Origin: Maribacter sp. ACAM166
Lineage (GTDB): Bacteria; Bacteroidota; Bacteroidia; Flavobacteriales; Flavobacteriaceae
Assembly (NCBI RefSeq): GCF_005771495.1
Contig: NZ_VAUW01000003.1
Coordinates: 186,001-250,000 of the forward strand
DNA length: 64,000 nucleotides
Direction: 5' to 3'
Part shown: positions 34,301-43,062 of the stretch, piece by piece
Layout of the letters: every line of letters begins with the position of its first letter
Numbering within the stretch: position 1 is the first letter of the stretch
Program-made: the position numbers and the translations under genes
The notes under the pieces: model-generated
What the model was told of the DNA's origin: nothing
Databases searched by the model: none
Seen by the model: the letters and a program-made list of their open reading frames with translations, nothing else

Positions 34301-34752
34301 GTACCCTTGCCCAAAAGAAAACTAAAACTAGCATACTTTACGTTATAAATCAATTCCAGCTCTTTCTCCATTTTGTTAGAGTCCCAAGCTAAGACCTTTA
34401 CTCTATGCAGTCCCGTATCGATGGGCATATAACGATACGACAGATTAAAGTTCTTAACCGATATGGTATCGTTCGCACGAACCGTATCGTTTTCAATACC
34501 AATGTAGTAACCCTTTCCATCAAGATTATGGTATTTCATAAAATAGGAAACATTGGAAACCATTCGTTCGGGTTCCAAAATGAAATCCGTTTTCGTCGCT
34601 TCGAATACGAATCCGTTCTCCTCGTTGGAGCCTTCAAAAGTAAAGTCGAAGGAATCTTGAACGATATCCTCGAAATCCTTACTACAGGCCAGTATTAAAA
34701 CTAAGCATGATATAATCAGCGAGAATATTCGTTGTGGAGCATTTAGTTTCAT
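31396..34752 (-). CDS. Giant TraQ-like lipoprotein with nine tandem Ig-like repeats
   Basis: An 1118-residue lipoprotein: signal with lipobox LILACSKD. Nine repeats of about 105 residues follow (about 40-980). Each has a start such as FTFSGNAESNQVFMNQRTQL, a core Y-x-L-x-F with a short Gly-rich loop, and an end such as HRISFLVTDNYGQE or YEITFLLRDSNGQI. This is the pattern of the single-domain TraQ (DUF3872) protein of CTnDOT-type elements. The C-terminus (about 990-1118) is a different domain with four or more Cys (VSCGGLNGCDYEV). It is last in the tra operon. It may be a surface mating-pair or exclusion factor; that is inference. Confidence 0.8.
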   Translation of the reverse strand: MKLNAPQRIFSLIISCLVLILACSKDFEDIVQDSFDFTFEGSNEENGFVFEATKTDFILEPERMVSNVSYFMKYHNLDGKGYYIGIENDTVRANDTISVKNFNLSYRYMPIDTGLHRVKVLAWDSNKMEKELELIYNVKYASFSFLLGKGTDNFIINSQNPVTVTLLRDKDTGPINGTRNQDFEITYQLENGSGKLYLDDVAYDAGESFKLPKGVTEFGYLPETLGEYKLTMTAKAPDGATISNELIFNVSNVNFTFRATAASSQVELDSNLAVNIDLRTQDEETEVTYDISHSFSAESQGAGIVRDQNGGVMDAGTFRTIGPGNYNFTFEDDELGQRKIYFDIRDSNGQMKRDSVEIEVANIPFTFSGNAESNQVFMNQRTQLNFNIKSSGNTDNIDYSLTFNLEEGNGRVTGVNGNAITNNTDYQVNLGNFSLFYTPETLGTHRISFLVTDNYGQEVGPVEIDLDTEELELEFNASANSNEILVGQRGIVALSLIEKGEYDGVSYELNYFISGGSAALYNSNSEITQSQYFTVNPGSFAYDFIAEQAGTYEITFLLRDSNGQILEEKVILVVGNNDFTVNMTPSKATEFSNFPVSMIVDIDEVPEGANDSYTVFYSSSQNGTMSVNGIFYGPGEQFPLGAGVNNISYTGLEPGQHNIVLSAESGSDVTRTANTTITFDQVDFIFTGGTQKSDISVGETTSLNFNISESVGSSEYTMLFTMNGNAKLTDSNGIEISPGNSYDVNTGNFNWTLEGTDESTVKIVFVVQNDTGLEKTVDITVNITAKDYTFNASGTLQQAYTEELVDMNFNISEIGIGGDTYEMYFSAGGNNGTFEYGGTEYSAGESFTVPVGAFSGKYLGFSEGSHNITFTVRSSSDVEKKTSVNINYSVYEEPFTLNLSQSSQDKYIDIPFDITAITNATSGHAPNVMYSMTFTFNGANAGSLRYKNIIYGEGEIIPLDYGSAPIQFMPVTDENFTINFLVENSTGQSQTASESVEMFKRPLAVSKGEKRNVSCGGLNGCDYEVGIYTCFEANCSEAYNGANIQQVEVRIYNRQARRWDTKLLNYNNAAGTGVDRYFLLEKEPSEGKLKYLDQDYEMRVRDSNGQWSEWTSGTIVRV

Positions 34753-34761
34753 AAGGTCTTT

Positions 34762-35313
34762 TTAGAACAAAAAATAGCGCAGGCCGACTCCGGCATACGG
34801 ATAAAAATTTCCCACATCGGAATTGATGTGGTAGTACTCGTTCACTTTTATGAGCAGGGAAAAATCATTACTGATACCTACTTCGGCTTCCGCCCCTATA
34901 TAGAGACCATAGACAAACTGGCTTTTCGCATTGATCAAGGCTCCGCTCGGAAGCTCATTGCTACCGTTGTTGATGACCTCATATCCGAAGAGTCCGCCCC
35001 CACCCAAGAAAAGACTGAAATTTCTTTTTCGTGGTGCTACAAAGACCCGGTAGTAAAGCCCGGGCTGAATAGTGAAAATATTATAAGGAATATTCTGTGT
35101 GCCCTTGTCCTCAGCAATGGCAGCCAATACGCTAATTTGAAAATAGCGGTACCGGTCTGGATGAAAGTTGAACGTACCCATTATGCCATAACCATCTTCA
35201 ACGTACCCGCCGCTCAAACCGACCGAAGAGGCCAAGTTGCCCCGTAGTTGGCCAAAACTTGAGTAAACAGCTAATAGCATTGCTGCCAATATGCAAAAAC
35301 TAATTTTCCTCAT
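34762..35313 (-). CDS. traO: Conjugal transfer protein TraO, outer-membrane beta-barrel
   Basis: A 183-residue protein with a cleavable signal (MRKISFCILAAMLLAVYSSF). The mature part alternates hydrophobic and polar residues as in an eight-stranded barrel (YFQISVLAAIAED, LFLGGGGLFGYEV, YGLYIGAEAEVGI) and ends with the aromatic GVGLRYFLF. This fits TraO of Bacteroidota conjugative elements. Between the giant TraQ-like gene (9 nt) and traN (4-nt overlap). Confidence 0.8.
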   Translation of the reverse strand: MRKISFCILAAMLLAVYSSFGQLRGNLASSVGLSGGYVEDGYGIMGTFNFHPDRYRYFQISVLAAIAEDKGTQNIPYNIFTIQPGLYYRVFVAPRKRNFSLFLGGGGLFGYEVINNGSNELPSGALINAKSQFVYGLYIGAEAEVGISNDFSLLIKVNEYYHINSDVGNFYPYAGVGLRYFLF

Positions 35314-36293
35314 AATTTAAAAGCTGAAGGGTTATTGATCACAATGTGGTCTATTTCCAAGGATAGGTTTCGATTGCCTTTGTCCTCATCTAGGTTAATC
35401 TTAAGTACTTTTTTTCGGTCTAAAGTGAACTTATCGAAGACCACCATAAAGTAGTTCTCGGAATTCCCTTCGACCCTTTTAGGAAATTTATACCGGAATA
35501 AAGGCTCGTGTTTTTTATTGATGTTGTTGGGACTGTTCTTGTAATTGGACGCGATACTGAACTTTAGAAAATTCACATCGTAGGCCATATGCGCTTTGTT
35601 TTCCAAACGAAACTGTAGGTATATCTCGTTATTTTCATAAAAGATATTTTCAAGCCATAAAAAAACGTCGTCATATTTGGCGAAATAACGAATGATCTTG
35701 CCCTTGTTGAACTGGTTATAATAACATCGTCTACGAACGTATTCAATACGATCAAGCACATAAAGTTCTCGAGTAAGCGACAAAGGTTCGCCCGTCGCTT
35801 CTTCATTTGGCAAGACCACTAATCTTTCTTCAGTTGTGGCGTTAGCACTATCCGAATATTCAATTTGAGGTTTTGGTGTAGCATCGGAAGTTGAAACATC
35901 GGGTCTAACATCCAGCACGGATAACGCTTGTGGGTTTTCAGCCATCGATTTGGAAATTGACCACCTTTTCCTCTCGGGTACATTTACCAGTCTTAAGATA
36001 AAATCATAGGTAAGCCCGTCTCCAGTATACACGGTATAGTTGGTATGGTCTTCGCTATCAGGTGCCACATCATTGTAACTGAGCAGGACAATACGCTTTG
36101 AATTTTTAGACGCATTTTTGGCTGGAAAGGATTCGATAAAATTCAGTTCCTTACCGTTAATGGAGAAATCGAAGATTTCAGGCAGAACAAGTATGGTCTT
36201 ATAATCCCTGGAAACCGGAATGGTGTCCGTTTGCGCATTTCCGGAAAGCGAGCCGAATAATAAGATCAACAGTATGAAGGTCTTTATTCTCAT
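35310..36293 (-). CDS. traN: Conjugative transposon protein TraN (VirB9-like)
   Basis: A 327-residue exported protein (signal MRIKTFILLILLFGSLSGNA). KTILVLPEIFDFSINGKEL follows the signal as in TraN/DUF4138 proteins. The C-terminal half (IYLQFRLENKAHMAYDVNFL, then EGNSENYFMVVFDKFTLDRK) is the typical beta-rich domain. It should form the outer-membrane core of the T4SS with TraM. Overlaps traM and traO by 4 nt each. Confidence 0.85.
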   Translation of the reverse strand: MRIKTFILLILLFGSLSGNAQTDTIPVSRDYKTILVLPEIFDFSINGKELNFIESFPAKNASKNSKRIVLLSYNDVAPDSEDHTNYTVYTGDGLTYDFILRLVNVPERKRWSISKSMAENPQALSVLDVRPDVSTSDATPKPQIEYSDSANATTEERLVVLPNEEATGEPLSLTRELYVLDRIEYVRRRCYYNQFNKGKIIRYFAKYDDVFLWLENIFYENNEIYLQFRLENKAHMAYDVNFLKFSIASNYKNSPNNINKKHEPLFRYKFPKRVEGNSENYFMVVFDKFTLDRKKVLKINLDEDKGNRNLSLEIDHIVINNPSAFKL

Positions 36294-37324
36294 TGCGTTA
36301 CCAATAAAAGTTCGTAATCATCTATCAAAAGAATCTTTTCTTTCTCCCGTAATTTTTTCTTTCTAAAAAAGGACCCCAACCCTCGTGCTATATCCGTAAC
36401 CAAATCGGGAGAACCGCTGGTCAGTTCCTCGGTCGCACCCGTCAGTAAATTGCTGCTTGCATTCGCTTTATATTCCCGCCATAGTTCTCCGGCCCTCGTG
36501 CTATATATGCCTTCCCGACCATCGTTGAAATCTTTGACCGATAGATTCACGGGGTGGTGTTCGACATTGTCGATGTCCAAATAGACCCGGTTCTCTTTTA
36601 TTGTTGCCATAGCGTAGATAAAGGTGTTTTTTGCAAAGCTTTTGTTAGCGTAGACCATATCTTCCATGAGCAGCAAGCGTACATTCTCATTGGGAAGGAT
36701 AAATTGGTCTCCATATACCGTAGCTCGATATGAGATTGATTTTTTAATATCCATTACCGCCTCAGGGGGCGAATACCTTTGGTTGTTTTGGGAATCGCCT
36801 ATCATTTTCTCTTTCCCCTCTAAAAGCTTCTCGCGGTAGGCCAACCGATTCTCCACGAATTGTTGTTTTTTCTCATCTGCCGTCATTTCAGGCCGCTTTT
36901 CCCTATCCATGCTCATGCTTCTTTTGTTTTCCGGGATTTCGGCCTTGACAACTTTTTTAGTATCAGGCTTCATGGACAGACCTTCCAGCTGCTTCAAAAT
37001 CCGCTGAAGTGAATCGTTTTCGGAATTTTTCAAATCCCCAAGATCAATTCCCACCTTTGTATTTTCGGCTTCCTCCTTTTCCAAAGAATCCTTGATTTTC
37101 CATGTTCCTTTTACTATATCGGAATTCAAGGTCGGTGTTTCGCCCGGTAGTTCGGAATTAAACCCATTTTGGTTTGCCGCTTTATCACCACCTATCCGAA
37201 AGTCTTTTAGATTTTCAATGACGAAAAAACTGGTCAATATCAGAATTGGTGGTAAGGCCATCGCTACTTTTCGGTTTCTGACCACCCATCTCTTTATGAC
37301 TTGTATGTGTTCCTTTATCTTCAT
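36290..37324 (-). CDS. traM: Conjugative transposon protein TraM (VirB10-like)
   Basis: A 344-residue protein from the ATG at 37324, which follows the traK stop by 1 nt; a longer frame to 37369 would overlap traK. One membrane helix (AMALPPILILTSFFVIEN) lies near the N-terminus. A long charged, low-complexity linker follows. The C-terminal TraM domain has YRATVYGDQFILPNENVRL and FIYAMATIKENRVYLDIDNV. VirB10-like proteins span the envelope and connect the inner and outer complexes. Confidence 0.85.
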   Translation of the reverse strand: MKIKEHIQVIKRWVVRNRKVAMALPPILILTSFFVIENLKDFRIGGDKAANQNGFNSELPGETPTLNSDIVKGTWKIKDSLEKEEAENTKVGIDLGDLKNSENDSLQRILKQLEGLSMKPDTKKVVKAEIPENKRSMSMDREKRPEMTADEKKQQFVENRLAYREKLLEGKEKMIGDSQNNQRYSPPEAVMDIKKSISYRATVYGDQFILPNENVRLLLMEDMVYANKSFAKNTFIYAMATIKENRVYLDIDNVEHHPVNLSVKDFNDGREGIYSTRAGELWREYKANASSNLLTGATEELTSGSPDLVTDIARGLGSFFRKKKLREKEKILLIDDYELLLVTQ

Positions 37325-37325
37325 A

Positions 37326-37952
37326 TTACATGCGTTCCAAGTCGGAATTGTCGACCACCTGAAAGTCAATAATCTTAATGCCGTTCAAATTACTCGGGGT
37401 AACCCCCGCTTTTTTTAATTGTCCCTTTGTAATCAGGTTTCTGTACGTTGTTGATTTGCCTTTTTCTATGGCCTGTTTGCCATAAAATGTGAACGGAAAT
37501 GGGTAGGTGGCATAGTCGATGTGCATCGAATCTAGTTCCACAAAGTAGCGATAGTCACGCATTGCTACATCATGGAAGTACTTTTTTTCGACCAAACGAG
37601 CGTATAAGCGGTTGCCTGACCAGTCGACCATATGTAATGCCTTTCCTTCAATGTTTCTTTTAATTAGCTTCAAATTAGGTTCTAAGGAAAAAAAGAGCTC
37701 ATGAAAATTGTAAAGATGGCCCTCACAAAGAATTTCCAAATTTTCCTTGACATCCCGTATGGGAGCCATGGGCAATCTTTGTCCTCCATGAAGCACATAT
37801 GCGTTGTTCTTGGCGCGTTCATCCGCCTTCATCACATAGTATGTGGCCATTGCGAAAACTAGCGCAACCAACAGTAAGCAACTATATACCAGCCTATTGT
37901 TATGTCTTCTATTTTGGGCAATGTCATTGAAAACTTGATATTTTCCTTTCAT
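37326..37952 (-). CDS. traK: Conjugative transposon protein TraK (VirB8-like)
   Basis: A 208-residue protein with one N-terminal membrane helix (RLVYSCLLLVALVFAMATYYV, about 20-40) and a periplasmic domain. NLEILCEGHLYNFHELFFSL (about 70-89) and YPFPFTFYGKQAIEKG are family-typical. It would belong to the inner-membrane T4SS complex. Between traM and traJ (7-nt gap). Confidence 0.85.
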   Translation of the reverse strand: MKGKYQVFNDIAQNRRHNNRLVYSCLLLVALVFAMATYYVMKADERAKNNAYVLHGGQRLPMAPIRDVKENLEILCEGHLYNFHELFFSLEPNLKLIKRNIEGKALHMVDWSGNRLYARLVEKKYFHDVAMRDYRYFVELDSMHIDYATYPFPFTFYGKQAIEKGKSTTYRNLITKGQLKKAGVTPSNLNGIKIIDFQVVDNSDLERM

Positions 37953-37959
37953 AAGCTGA

Positions 37960-38874
37960 TTATTGGGTTAATGTTCGGACCGCTTTGGTGGCCCCACCGC
38001 TTTTCACGTCCATGGCCGTTTGGATTGCTTTTTTACCATAGTGTTTTGGTTTAGCGACGATTCCACCGCCCGAAATATTAAGGCCTTGGACTACAAAATT
38101 TGCTAAGGTCGGTGCTTTGATATAAAAAAATGAGGTCATCAGTATCAGCATAGAGGAACTTAGAATAAGTCCCAGATCGTAGGAACTGTTTCGAAGCAAA
38201 TGATCGACCAACTGGTCTACGAGGTTGACCATAAACATATCCACCACATAGAGCATAGGCAGCCAAAGACAGATACTCATGAATTTTTGTAACCATGCTT
38301 TCCAAAGACCTGAAATAGCAGGGATGAAGGAAAGGCCGATATTGATGGGGCCAAAAATGATAAGAATAAAAAGATATATGGTGGCCAGAGCTTTTATGCC
38401 TATAAATATCAAGGTGGAAATGATATGGGCGAATGCTGTTATCGAACCAGCCAGTCCGGTAAGTGCAAATGACTGTAGCCCATCGATGTCCATGCTTAAC
38501 AGATTCCATTCCACAAGATTGTTCGCTGCTACATCGATTTGCGCCAAGGCTATTTTCTGCCCAATGGTATCCCAGCTTTTTTGTGTACTGACAAAAGATG
38601 AACCGAGATTATTGTAAAATTCAAATATGGCGTGTGCAAACTCTGAATAATTGAATAGAATAAACATTAAGGGAAACCATTTTAGCGCCTTGAAAACATC
38701 CGCGCGGTCATTGCCCATAAAATGCGTGATGGCGAAAATACCCAAGCCTATTTTGGCCATTGCGAATCCGATGCTCAACGTAGGCCCCAAACTGGCAAAA
38801 GCATCGGCGATGTATTGGTCAAAAATAGTATTGACCGTTACCCTAAAGCCCGAACTGGATTGTAAGGCATACAT
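37960..38874 (-). CDS. traJ: Conjugative transposon protein TraJ (VirB6-like)
   Basis: A 304-residue polytopic membrane protein with about six to seven hydrophobic segments (for example IGFAMAKIGLGIFAITHFMG, IKALATIYLFILIIFGPINI, GLILSSSMLILMTSFFYIKA). The segment GLWKAWLQKFMSICLWLPML is typical of TraJ. The C-terminus GGATKAVRTLTQ is short and basic. It would form the membrane channel part of the T4SS. Start overlaps the traI stop codon by 1 nt. Confidence 0.85.
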   Translation of the reverse strand: MYALQSSSGFRVTVNTIFDQYIADAFASLGPTLSIGFAMAKIGLGIFAITHFMGNDRADVFKALKWFPLMFILFNYSEFAHAIFEFYNNLGSSFVSTQKSWDTIGQKIALAQIDVAANNLVEWNLLSMDIDGLQSFALTGLAGSITAFAHIISTLIFIGIKALATIYLFILIIFGPINIGLSFIPAISGLWKAWLQKFMSICLWLPMLYVVDMFMVNLVDQLVDHLLRNSSYDLGLILSSSMLILMTSFFYIKAPTLANFVVQGLNISGGGIVAKPKHYGKKAIQTAMDVKSGGATKAVRTLTQ

Positions 38875-39503
38875 TAATTCGTTTTTATGAGTGAATAGAC
38901 CGCCTTGCGGTGTTCGTTTTTCTGTAGAAGTGATGTATTTATTTGATTCACCTTGTCCAAAAGTCCGTTCATCTTCTCCAAAATTGACTTTAGCGATGAT
39001 AACCTATCCGCCGATTCGATGATTTCACCGGTAGAAGCAATATGTGAACCCTGAGAAACAAGGGAGGAAACCTGTAGGATGGCGTCGGCCAAAACTTCTG
39101 TGGCCCTGTTCTTCTCCACTTTTTCCAGATTGCTAAACGTTCGCAGGTTCTTTTTTGTGCCTTTATAAGCCGCTATGATTTTATCCTTTAATTCAAATAG
39201 CTCCGTCATCTCAGGGCTTCCCAATACGAAACTGGCCGGAGTTCTTTTTGAGGTCAGATCTTGGCTTATCATTTTGCTGGTACCGGTAGTAGCGGTAACA
39301 TTCCGCTCCATCTGGGTCAATAATTTACCCATGGTCGAGTTCAAAGTGGCCAATTGCGAGTTGAGCGTGGCCACATTTTGATTCAATAAGATCATTTGCG
39401 CATTCGCTGCCACATCGGTCACCGGAATCTGGGCGGTTGTCAAGTAGGGCAGCAGTCCTAAGGACAGCATTGACATTACTTTTTTTAGTCTTCGATTTTT
39501 CAT
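38874..39503 (-). CDS. traI: Conjugal transfer protein TraI (DUF4141-like, VirB5 position)
   Basis: A 209-residue exported protein: signal to about TTAQ, then mostly coiled-coil (QMILLNQNVATLNSQLATL). This corresponds to TraI of CTnDOT-like elements, at the place of VirB5. It is not related to the F-plasmid relaxase of the same name. 5 nt after traG and overlapping traJ by 1 nt. Confidence 0.75.
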   Translation of the reverse strand: MKNRRLKKVMSMLSLGLLPYLTTAQIPVTDVAANAQMILLNQNVATLNSQLATLNSTMGKLLTQMERNVTATTGTSKMISQDLTSKRTPASFVLGSPEMTELFELKDKIIAAYKGTKKNLRTFSNLEKVEKNRATEVLADAILQVSSLVSQGSHIASTGEIIESADRLSSLKSILEKMNGLLDKVNQINTSLLQKNEHRKAVYSLIKTN

Positions 39504-39508
39504 TGTTT

Positions 39509-42106
39509 CTAGTTTAAAGTGTTCATACTATTTCCATCCAGGTTTTTCAAATCCGTATTGGTTCGTTTCATCTCCAATTGTTTGTATGCAATAGCGGTTC
39601 GTTCCCAATCATGACCGTAATTTTCGTGTAGACGGTTGATTTTCGCTTTTTCGTTGGGGTTTGTTTCGAACAGACATTTGGTAGGCAACGAAGTTTCCAA
39701 TCCAAAAACTTTGACCTTGTCCTTCCAACAAATAGCCATTTCCCTGAGTTTGCGACCCTTTGGCAAATCTTTGTTAACCGATAGGTTGAGTTGCTTTTGT
39801 TTTGCGTTCAGACCTAATATGTTTTGGATTTCATCAAAGGAGTTGGCGAATTCACCAAGGTCGAGCAACACCTTGATATGACTGTTCACCACTATGGTTT
39901 TGCCGATAAATTTTGATTTCACGAAATCATCGACCTTTTGAGATATGAAAATGGGTTGCCCTCCATATTTCCGTGCCATTCTTGATTTGGCATCAAAATG
40001 ATTGGCCATAATGGGATTATCAAATAAATTCCACGCCTCATCTACCGCCAATATTTTATTCAGGGAAAGTTTCTTTGGGTCTTTTAATTTTTTATCGAAT
40101 ACATCGATCATTAAAAATGCGACGATGGGAAAGAGTTCTTCGTTATTCACCAAATTTTCCAGTTTGAAATAGACCAGTCTTTCCTGACTCAATTGGGCTA
40201 TTCTCTTATCCTTGCTATTTAAGAGATATCCCCTCGGTCCATCATGTGCATATTTGCTGAGCAACAATAAGAACAAATTGGGATCGAAGACTTCATTTCG
40301 AATGCCCTTTGATTGCATTAAGGGTTTTAGGTTTTGTTGCGTGTAGTCATAAAATGTATTAAAAGAATTATCGGTGCTCTCCTTTGAAAATTGATCCTCA
40401 TAATACCCCTGAACAAGAAACTCGATAATTGTCCGGACCACCACGCTGCCATGGGTGTCTCCCACTTCATTGTCTTTTCGTCCGTAGAGCAGGTACACCA
40501 AAGCGATAAGCTGGGTCAGTTTATGTTCGGTTAGCGTTTTTTCGCCATCTTTCAGGACAACATCGATAGTATCGAGTATAAAAGGGTTGAACGTAAATGG
40601 GTTTTGGTCGTCATTGGCTATAATGACCCCGTTCAGATGGTCCAACAGCTTATCGTATGAATTTCCGTTCTCAAGAATCAAAATTTCTGCGCCTTCGCGA
40701 TATTCGGAAAAAAGGTAGGCATTGGTGTAAAATGTCTTTCCACCGCCGGAGCCCGATGCGATAAGCATCCCTCTATTAAATATCCAATCTTTTTCCTCTG
40801 GCTCGCGATAGAGGCTTACCAATAGGGGTTGCCCCGTGGCCCTATCTACCATGCGCAGACCGTGCAGGCCATGAAGCCTATTTTTATAACCTCCTTCGAA
40901 ATACCATAGACTGGAAGCCATTTCGGAGGAGAATGGACTGTAAAGCTCCATACTCGTACCGATGCCGTTTCCGAGAATGCCCCCGAAAAATAGATTCTTG
41001 CGATCCACGGAATTTTCCTTGGCATGGATGCCCAGTTTTCCAAAAGCGGATTTTACCGTGTTGCACATCGACCGAAAAGATTTTTTGGAATCGGCCAGCC
41101 CCAATACGTTCAAATGATAATACACCAGTTCTTTATGGTCGTTCAGAATCGCTTGTTGGAACTCATAGATCTGGTCACGGTAGGTGCTGTTTTTATCCCC
41201 TTTTCGATTGGTAGCGTATTTGTTCAATCGTTTGGCTTTCGATTTCAGCTTGCCCATCGCCTTTTCCTTCTCAGGAATATAGATGTACTGGTTGATGATA
41301 TGTTCCTGTGGAATCTTAAAACCCAAGGAGAACAAGTTCCCGATTGGAAAAAGGTTTTCACCGGTAGTGTATTTTCCGAAATATTCGTGAAAGGCCATAT
41401 CCTCTTTTGTGAACTGATCTAAATTCTCCAAAGTAAAATATTGTCCCTGTTTGTCGCCGATGCGTAAGGTGTTGTCCGAGAAATCAACATCTTTGCCAAC
41501 ACCTTCTTGGTAGCTTGCTTCCAAGTAATTGTCGTAATAGCCGGCCGGCGCAAATAAGTCTTCATAGCCCAGGATTTTGGAACTCATTAAACCCGAATCG
41601 TTGATCAAGTCGTTTACGGCTCCAACTCTCGCTTCAAAATCGGCCATGACCTCAGTATCAAGATATTCTTCGGGGAGGGCGTTTTGACCATAGAAATGGC
41701 GTTCTTTTTTCAAAAAGGAGTTTACACCTAAAGGTGTTCTGCCAATATAGCTTTTGGGTACCTTATGTATCGCCAAAAAAGAGCGATGCTTTAAAAAAGG
41801 CCTGTTTTTAAAAAAGAGTTCATCCTGCGTTTCAAAAAAATCACGTTTCATACGCAAAGGATCTACTACATAGTTTTCCCCGAAGAACAGATCTTGTTTG
41901 TGCAACAGGCAATTTTCACCCATAATCTCTAGAATAGCGGCCACCATTCGATTCAAGTTCAGATAGTCCTTCCCATCCATCGTATAGATTTCTGGAAGCT
42001 CCAATTCCAATGGAATACTTATACAACCCTTTTCTTTTGATATCAAAATAGGGGTCTCATATCCGTAGATTGGGAAAGCATCCAGTAGATTTACCGTTTT
42101 TTCCAT
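39509..42106 (-). CDS. traG: Conjugation ATPase TraG (VirB4 family)
   Basis: An 865-residue ATPase. Walker A is GMLIASGSGGGKTFY (about 447-461) and Walker B ILAVDEAWNLFD (about 684-695). The N-terminal 430 residues form the VirB4/TraG N-domain (VNLLDAFPIYGYETPILIS). It powers pilus assembly and substrate transfer at the inner membrane. Overlaps traF by 16 nt. All motifs look functional. Confidence 0.92.
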   Translation of the reverse strand: MEKTVNLLDAFPIYGYETPILISKEKGCISIPLELELPEIYTMDGKDYLNLNRMVAAILEIMGENCLLHKQDLFFGENYVVDPLRMKRDFFETQDELFFKNRPFLKHRSFLAIHKVPKSYIGRTPLGVNSFLKKERHFYGQNALPEEYLDTEVMADFEARVGAVNDLINDSGLMSSKILGYEDLFAPAGYYDNYLEASYQEGVGKDVDFSDNTLRIGDKQGQYFTLENLDQFTKEDMAFHEYFGKYTTGENLFPIGNLFSLGFKIPQEHIINQYIYIPEKEKAMGKLKSKAKRLNKYATNRKGDKNSTYRDQIYEFQQAILNDHKELVYYHLNVLGLADSKKSFRSMCNTVKSAFGKLGIHAKENSVDRKNLFFGGILGNGIGTSMELYSPFSSEMASSLWYFEGGYKNRLHGLHGLRMVDRATGQPLLVSLYREPEEKDWIFNRGMLIASGSGGGKTFYTNAYLFSEYREGAEILILENGNSYDKLLDHLNGVIIANDDQNPFTFNPFILDTIDVVLKDGEKTLTEHKLTQLIALVYLLYGRKDNEVGDTHGSVVVRTIIEFLVQGYYEDQFSKESTDNSFNTFYDYTQQNLKPLMQSKGIRNEVFDPNLFLLLLSKYAHDGPRGYLLNSKDKRIAQLSQERLVYFKLENLVNNEELFPIVAFLMIDVFDKKLKDPKKLSLNKILAVDEAWNLFDNPIMANHFDAKSRMARKYGGQPIFISQKVDDFVKSKFIGKTIVVNSHIKVLLDLGEFANSFDEIQNILGLNAKQKQLNLSVNKDLPKGRKLREMAICWKDKVKVFGLETSLPTKCLFETNPNEKAKINRLHENYGHDWERTAIAYKQLEMKRTNTDLKNLDGNSMNTLN

Positions 42107-42414
42107 AGCACCAAAAGTTTTTTGTTCACGTGGCCTTTAAGCGCATCCGGGCCTTTCCTGTCCGCTCGGGACTTTATAAAACCGTTTTCACCATAAGCTT
42201 TGGAATAAAAGAGCATTAGCCCGATATAGAGTGCCGCGGTACAAAAGGAAAGTATAAGGCTGAGGAAGGTGGGTATGACCGTACTCAAAAACAGCCCTAA
42301 CATCAAGGATAGGAAGGAGCCCTTGAAAGCTTGATCTACGTATTTAGCGCGTAGCCCGAAGAAGAAGACATCCTTCTGAAGGGCCTTTGGGATTCTCACC
42401 AGCTTGTTTTCCAT
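42091..42414 (-). CDS. traF: Conjugative transfer protein TraF (DUF4133, VirB3-like)
   Basis: A 107-residue protein with two membrane helices close together (FLSLMLGLFLSTVIPTFLSL and FCTAALYIGLMLFYSKAYGE). The basic start (VRIPKALQKDVFFFGLRAKY) is typical of the DUF4133 TraF family. 2 nt after traE. Confidence 0.8.
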   Translation of the reverse strand: MENKLVRIPKALQKDVFFFGLRAKYVDQAFKGSFLSLMLGLFLSTVIPTFLSLILSFCTAALYIGLMLFYSKAYGENGFIKSRADRKGPDALKGHVNKKLLVLWKKR

Positions 42415-42416
42415 CT

Positions 42417-42773
42417 TTAACTGGCCAAGTTTTCCCCTATCTCGATAAGGCCGTAGAAAATGACCAAGCCCAAAATGGCGTTCCCTACTTTTCGGGCCAT
42501 GTCCTGATTCTGTTCCCTTACAATAAGAAAGGCTATGGCTGCAATGGCCAATAAGACTCCGGCAGCAACTTTGATGATCCGGAAAATACTATTGCCGATC
42601 TGGACCGTACCCTGTTCCGCCTCGTTGACCTGATCGACAAGTTCGTCGATTTGGGCAAAGCCAAAATGGTGGGAACCAAGAATAAAAATAAATGTCAAGA
42701 AATAACTACATGGAGTCGTCCACCTCCGGATTCGGCGGCGGCTCTGAATTTTTGATAATCTTAAATTTTTCAT
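42417..42773 (-). CDS. traE: Conjugative transfer protein TraE (DUF4134, VirB2-like pilin)
   Basis: A 118-residue protein. A long signal region (SYFLTFIFILGSHHFGFAQ) is followed by two membrane helices (IIKVAAGVLLAIAAIAFLIV and AILGLVIFYGLIEIG), as in small VirB2-type pilins. The N-terminus before the signal is unusually long and Arg-rich, and the gene overlaps the upstream gene by 68 nt, so the true start may be later (no ATG, but TTG is possible). Confidence 0.75.
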   Translation of the reverse strand: MKNLRLSKIQSRRRIRRWTTPCSYFLTFIFILGSHHFGFAQIDELVDQVNEAEQGTVQIGNSIFRIIKVAAGVLLAIAAIAFLIVREQNQDMARKVGNAILGLVIFYGLIEIGENLAS

Positions 42774-43062
42774 GTTCTGGAATTAAGGATTCATTCTGAA
42801 CATCTTTATCGGAAGCATTGAAAATATCTAACAACTCGGAGCTGGTTTCGTTCTCATCGACACGGTTGAGTAATTGGTCCATATCTTTTTCCTTTAATGA
42901 TGTATTTTTTACAAATATAGAAGATTTTTGCACAAATGAATCATTTCCCTGAACTTTCTTTTCTTTTTTATTTCGTTTGAGTATGACAAAGACCACCATG
43001 TACCATAGCAAGCCTAAGGTACAGATGACCACATAGACGATATGTTCCCATTGCCAATTCAA
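42706..43062 (-). CDS. Small membrane protein of the tra operon, function unknown
   Basis: A 118-residue protein with one N-terminal membrane helix (IVYVVICTLGLLWYMVVFVI) followed by a charged cytoplasmic tail rich in Lys, Asp and Glu, ending SEPPPNPEVDDSM. Its place between the RHH gene (4-nt overlap) and traE is where TraC/TraD lie in CTnDOT, but I see no clear similarity. The 68-nt overlap with traE is unusual. Confidence 0.65.
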   Translation of the reverse strand: MNWQWEHIVYVVICTLGLLWYMVVFVILKRNKKEKKVQGNDSFVQKSSIFVKNTSLKEKDMDQLLNRVDENETSSELLDIFNASDKDVQNESLIPEHEKFKIIKNSEPPPNPEVDDSM

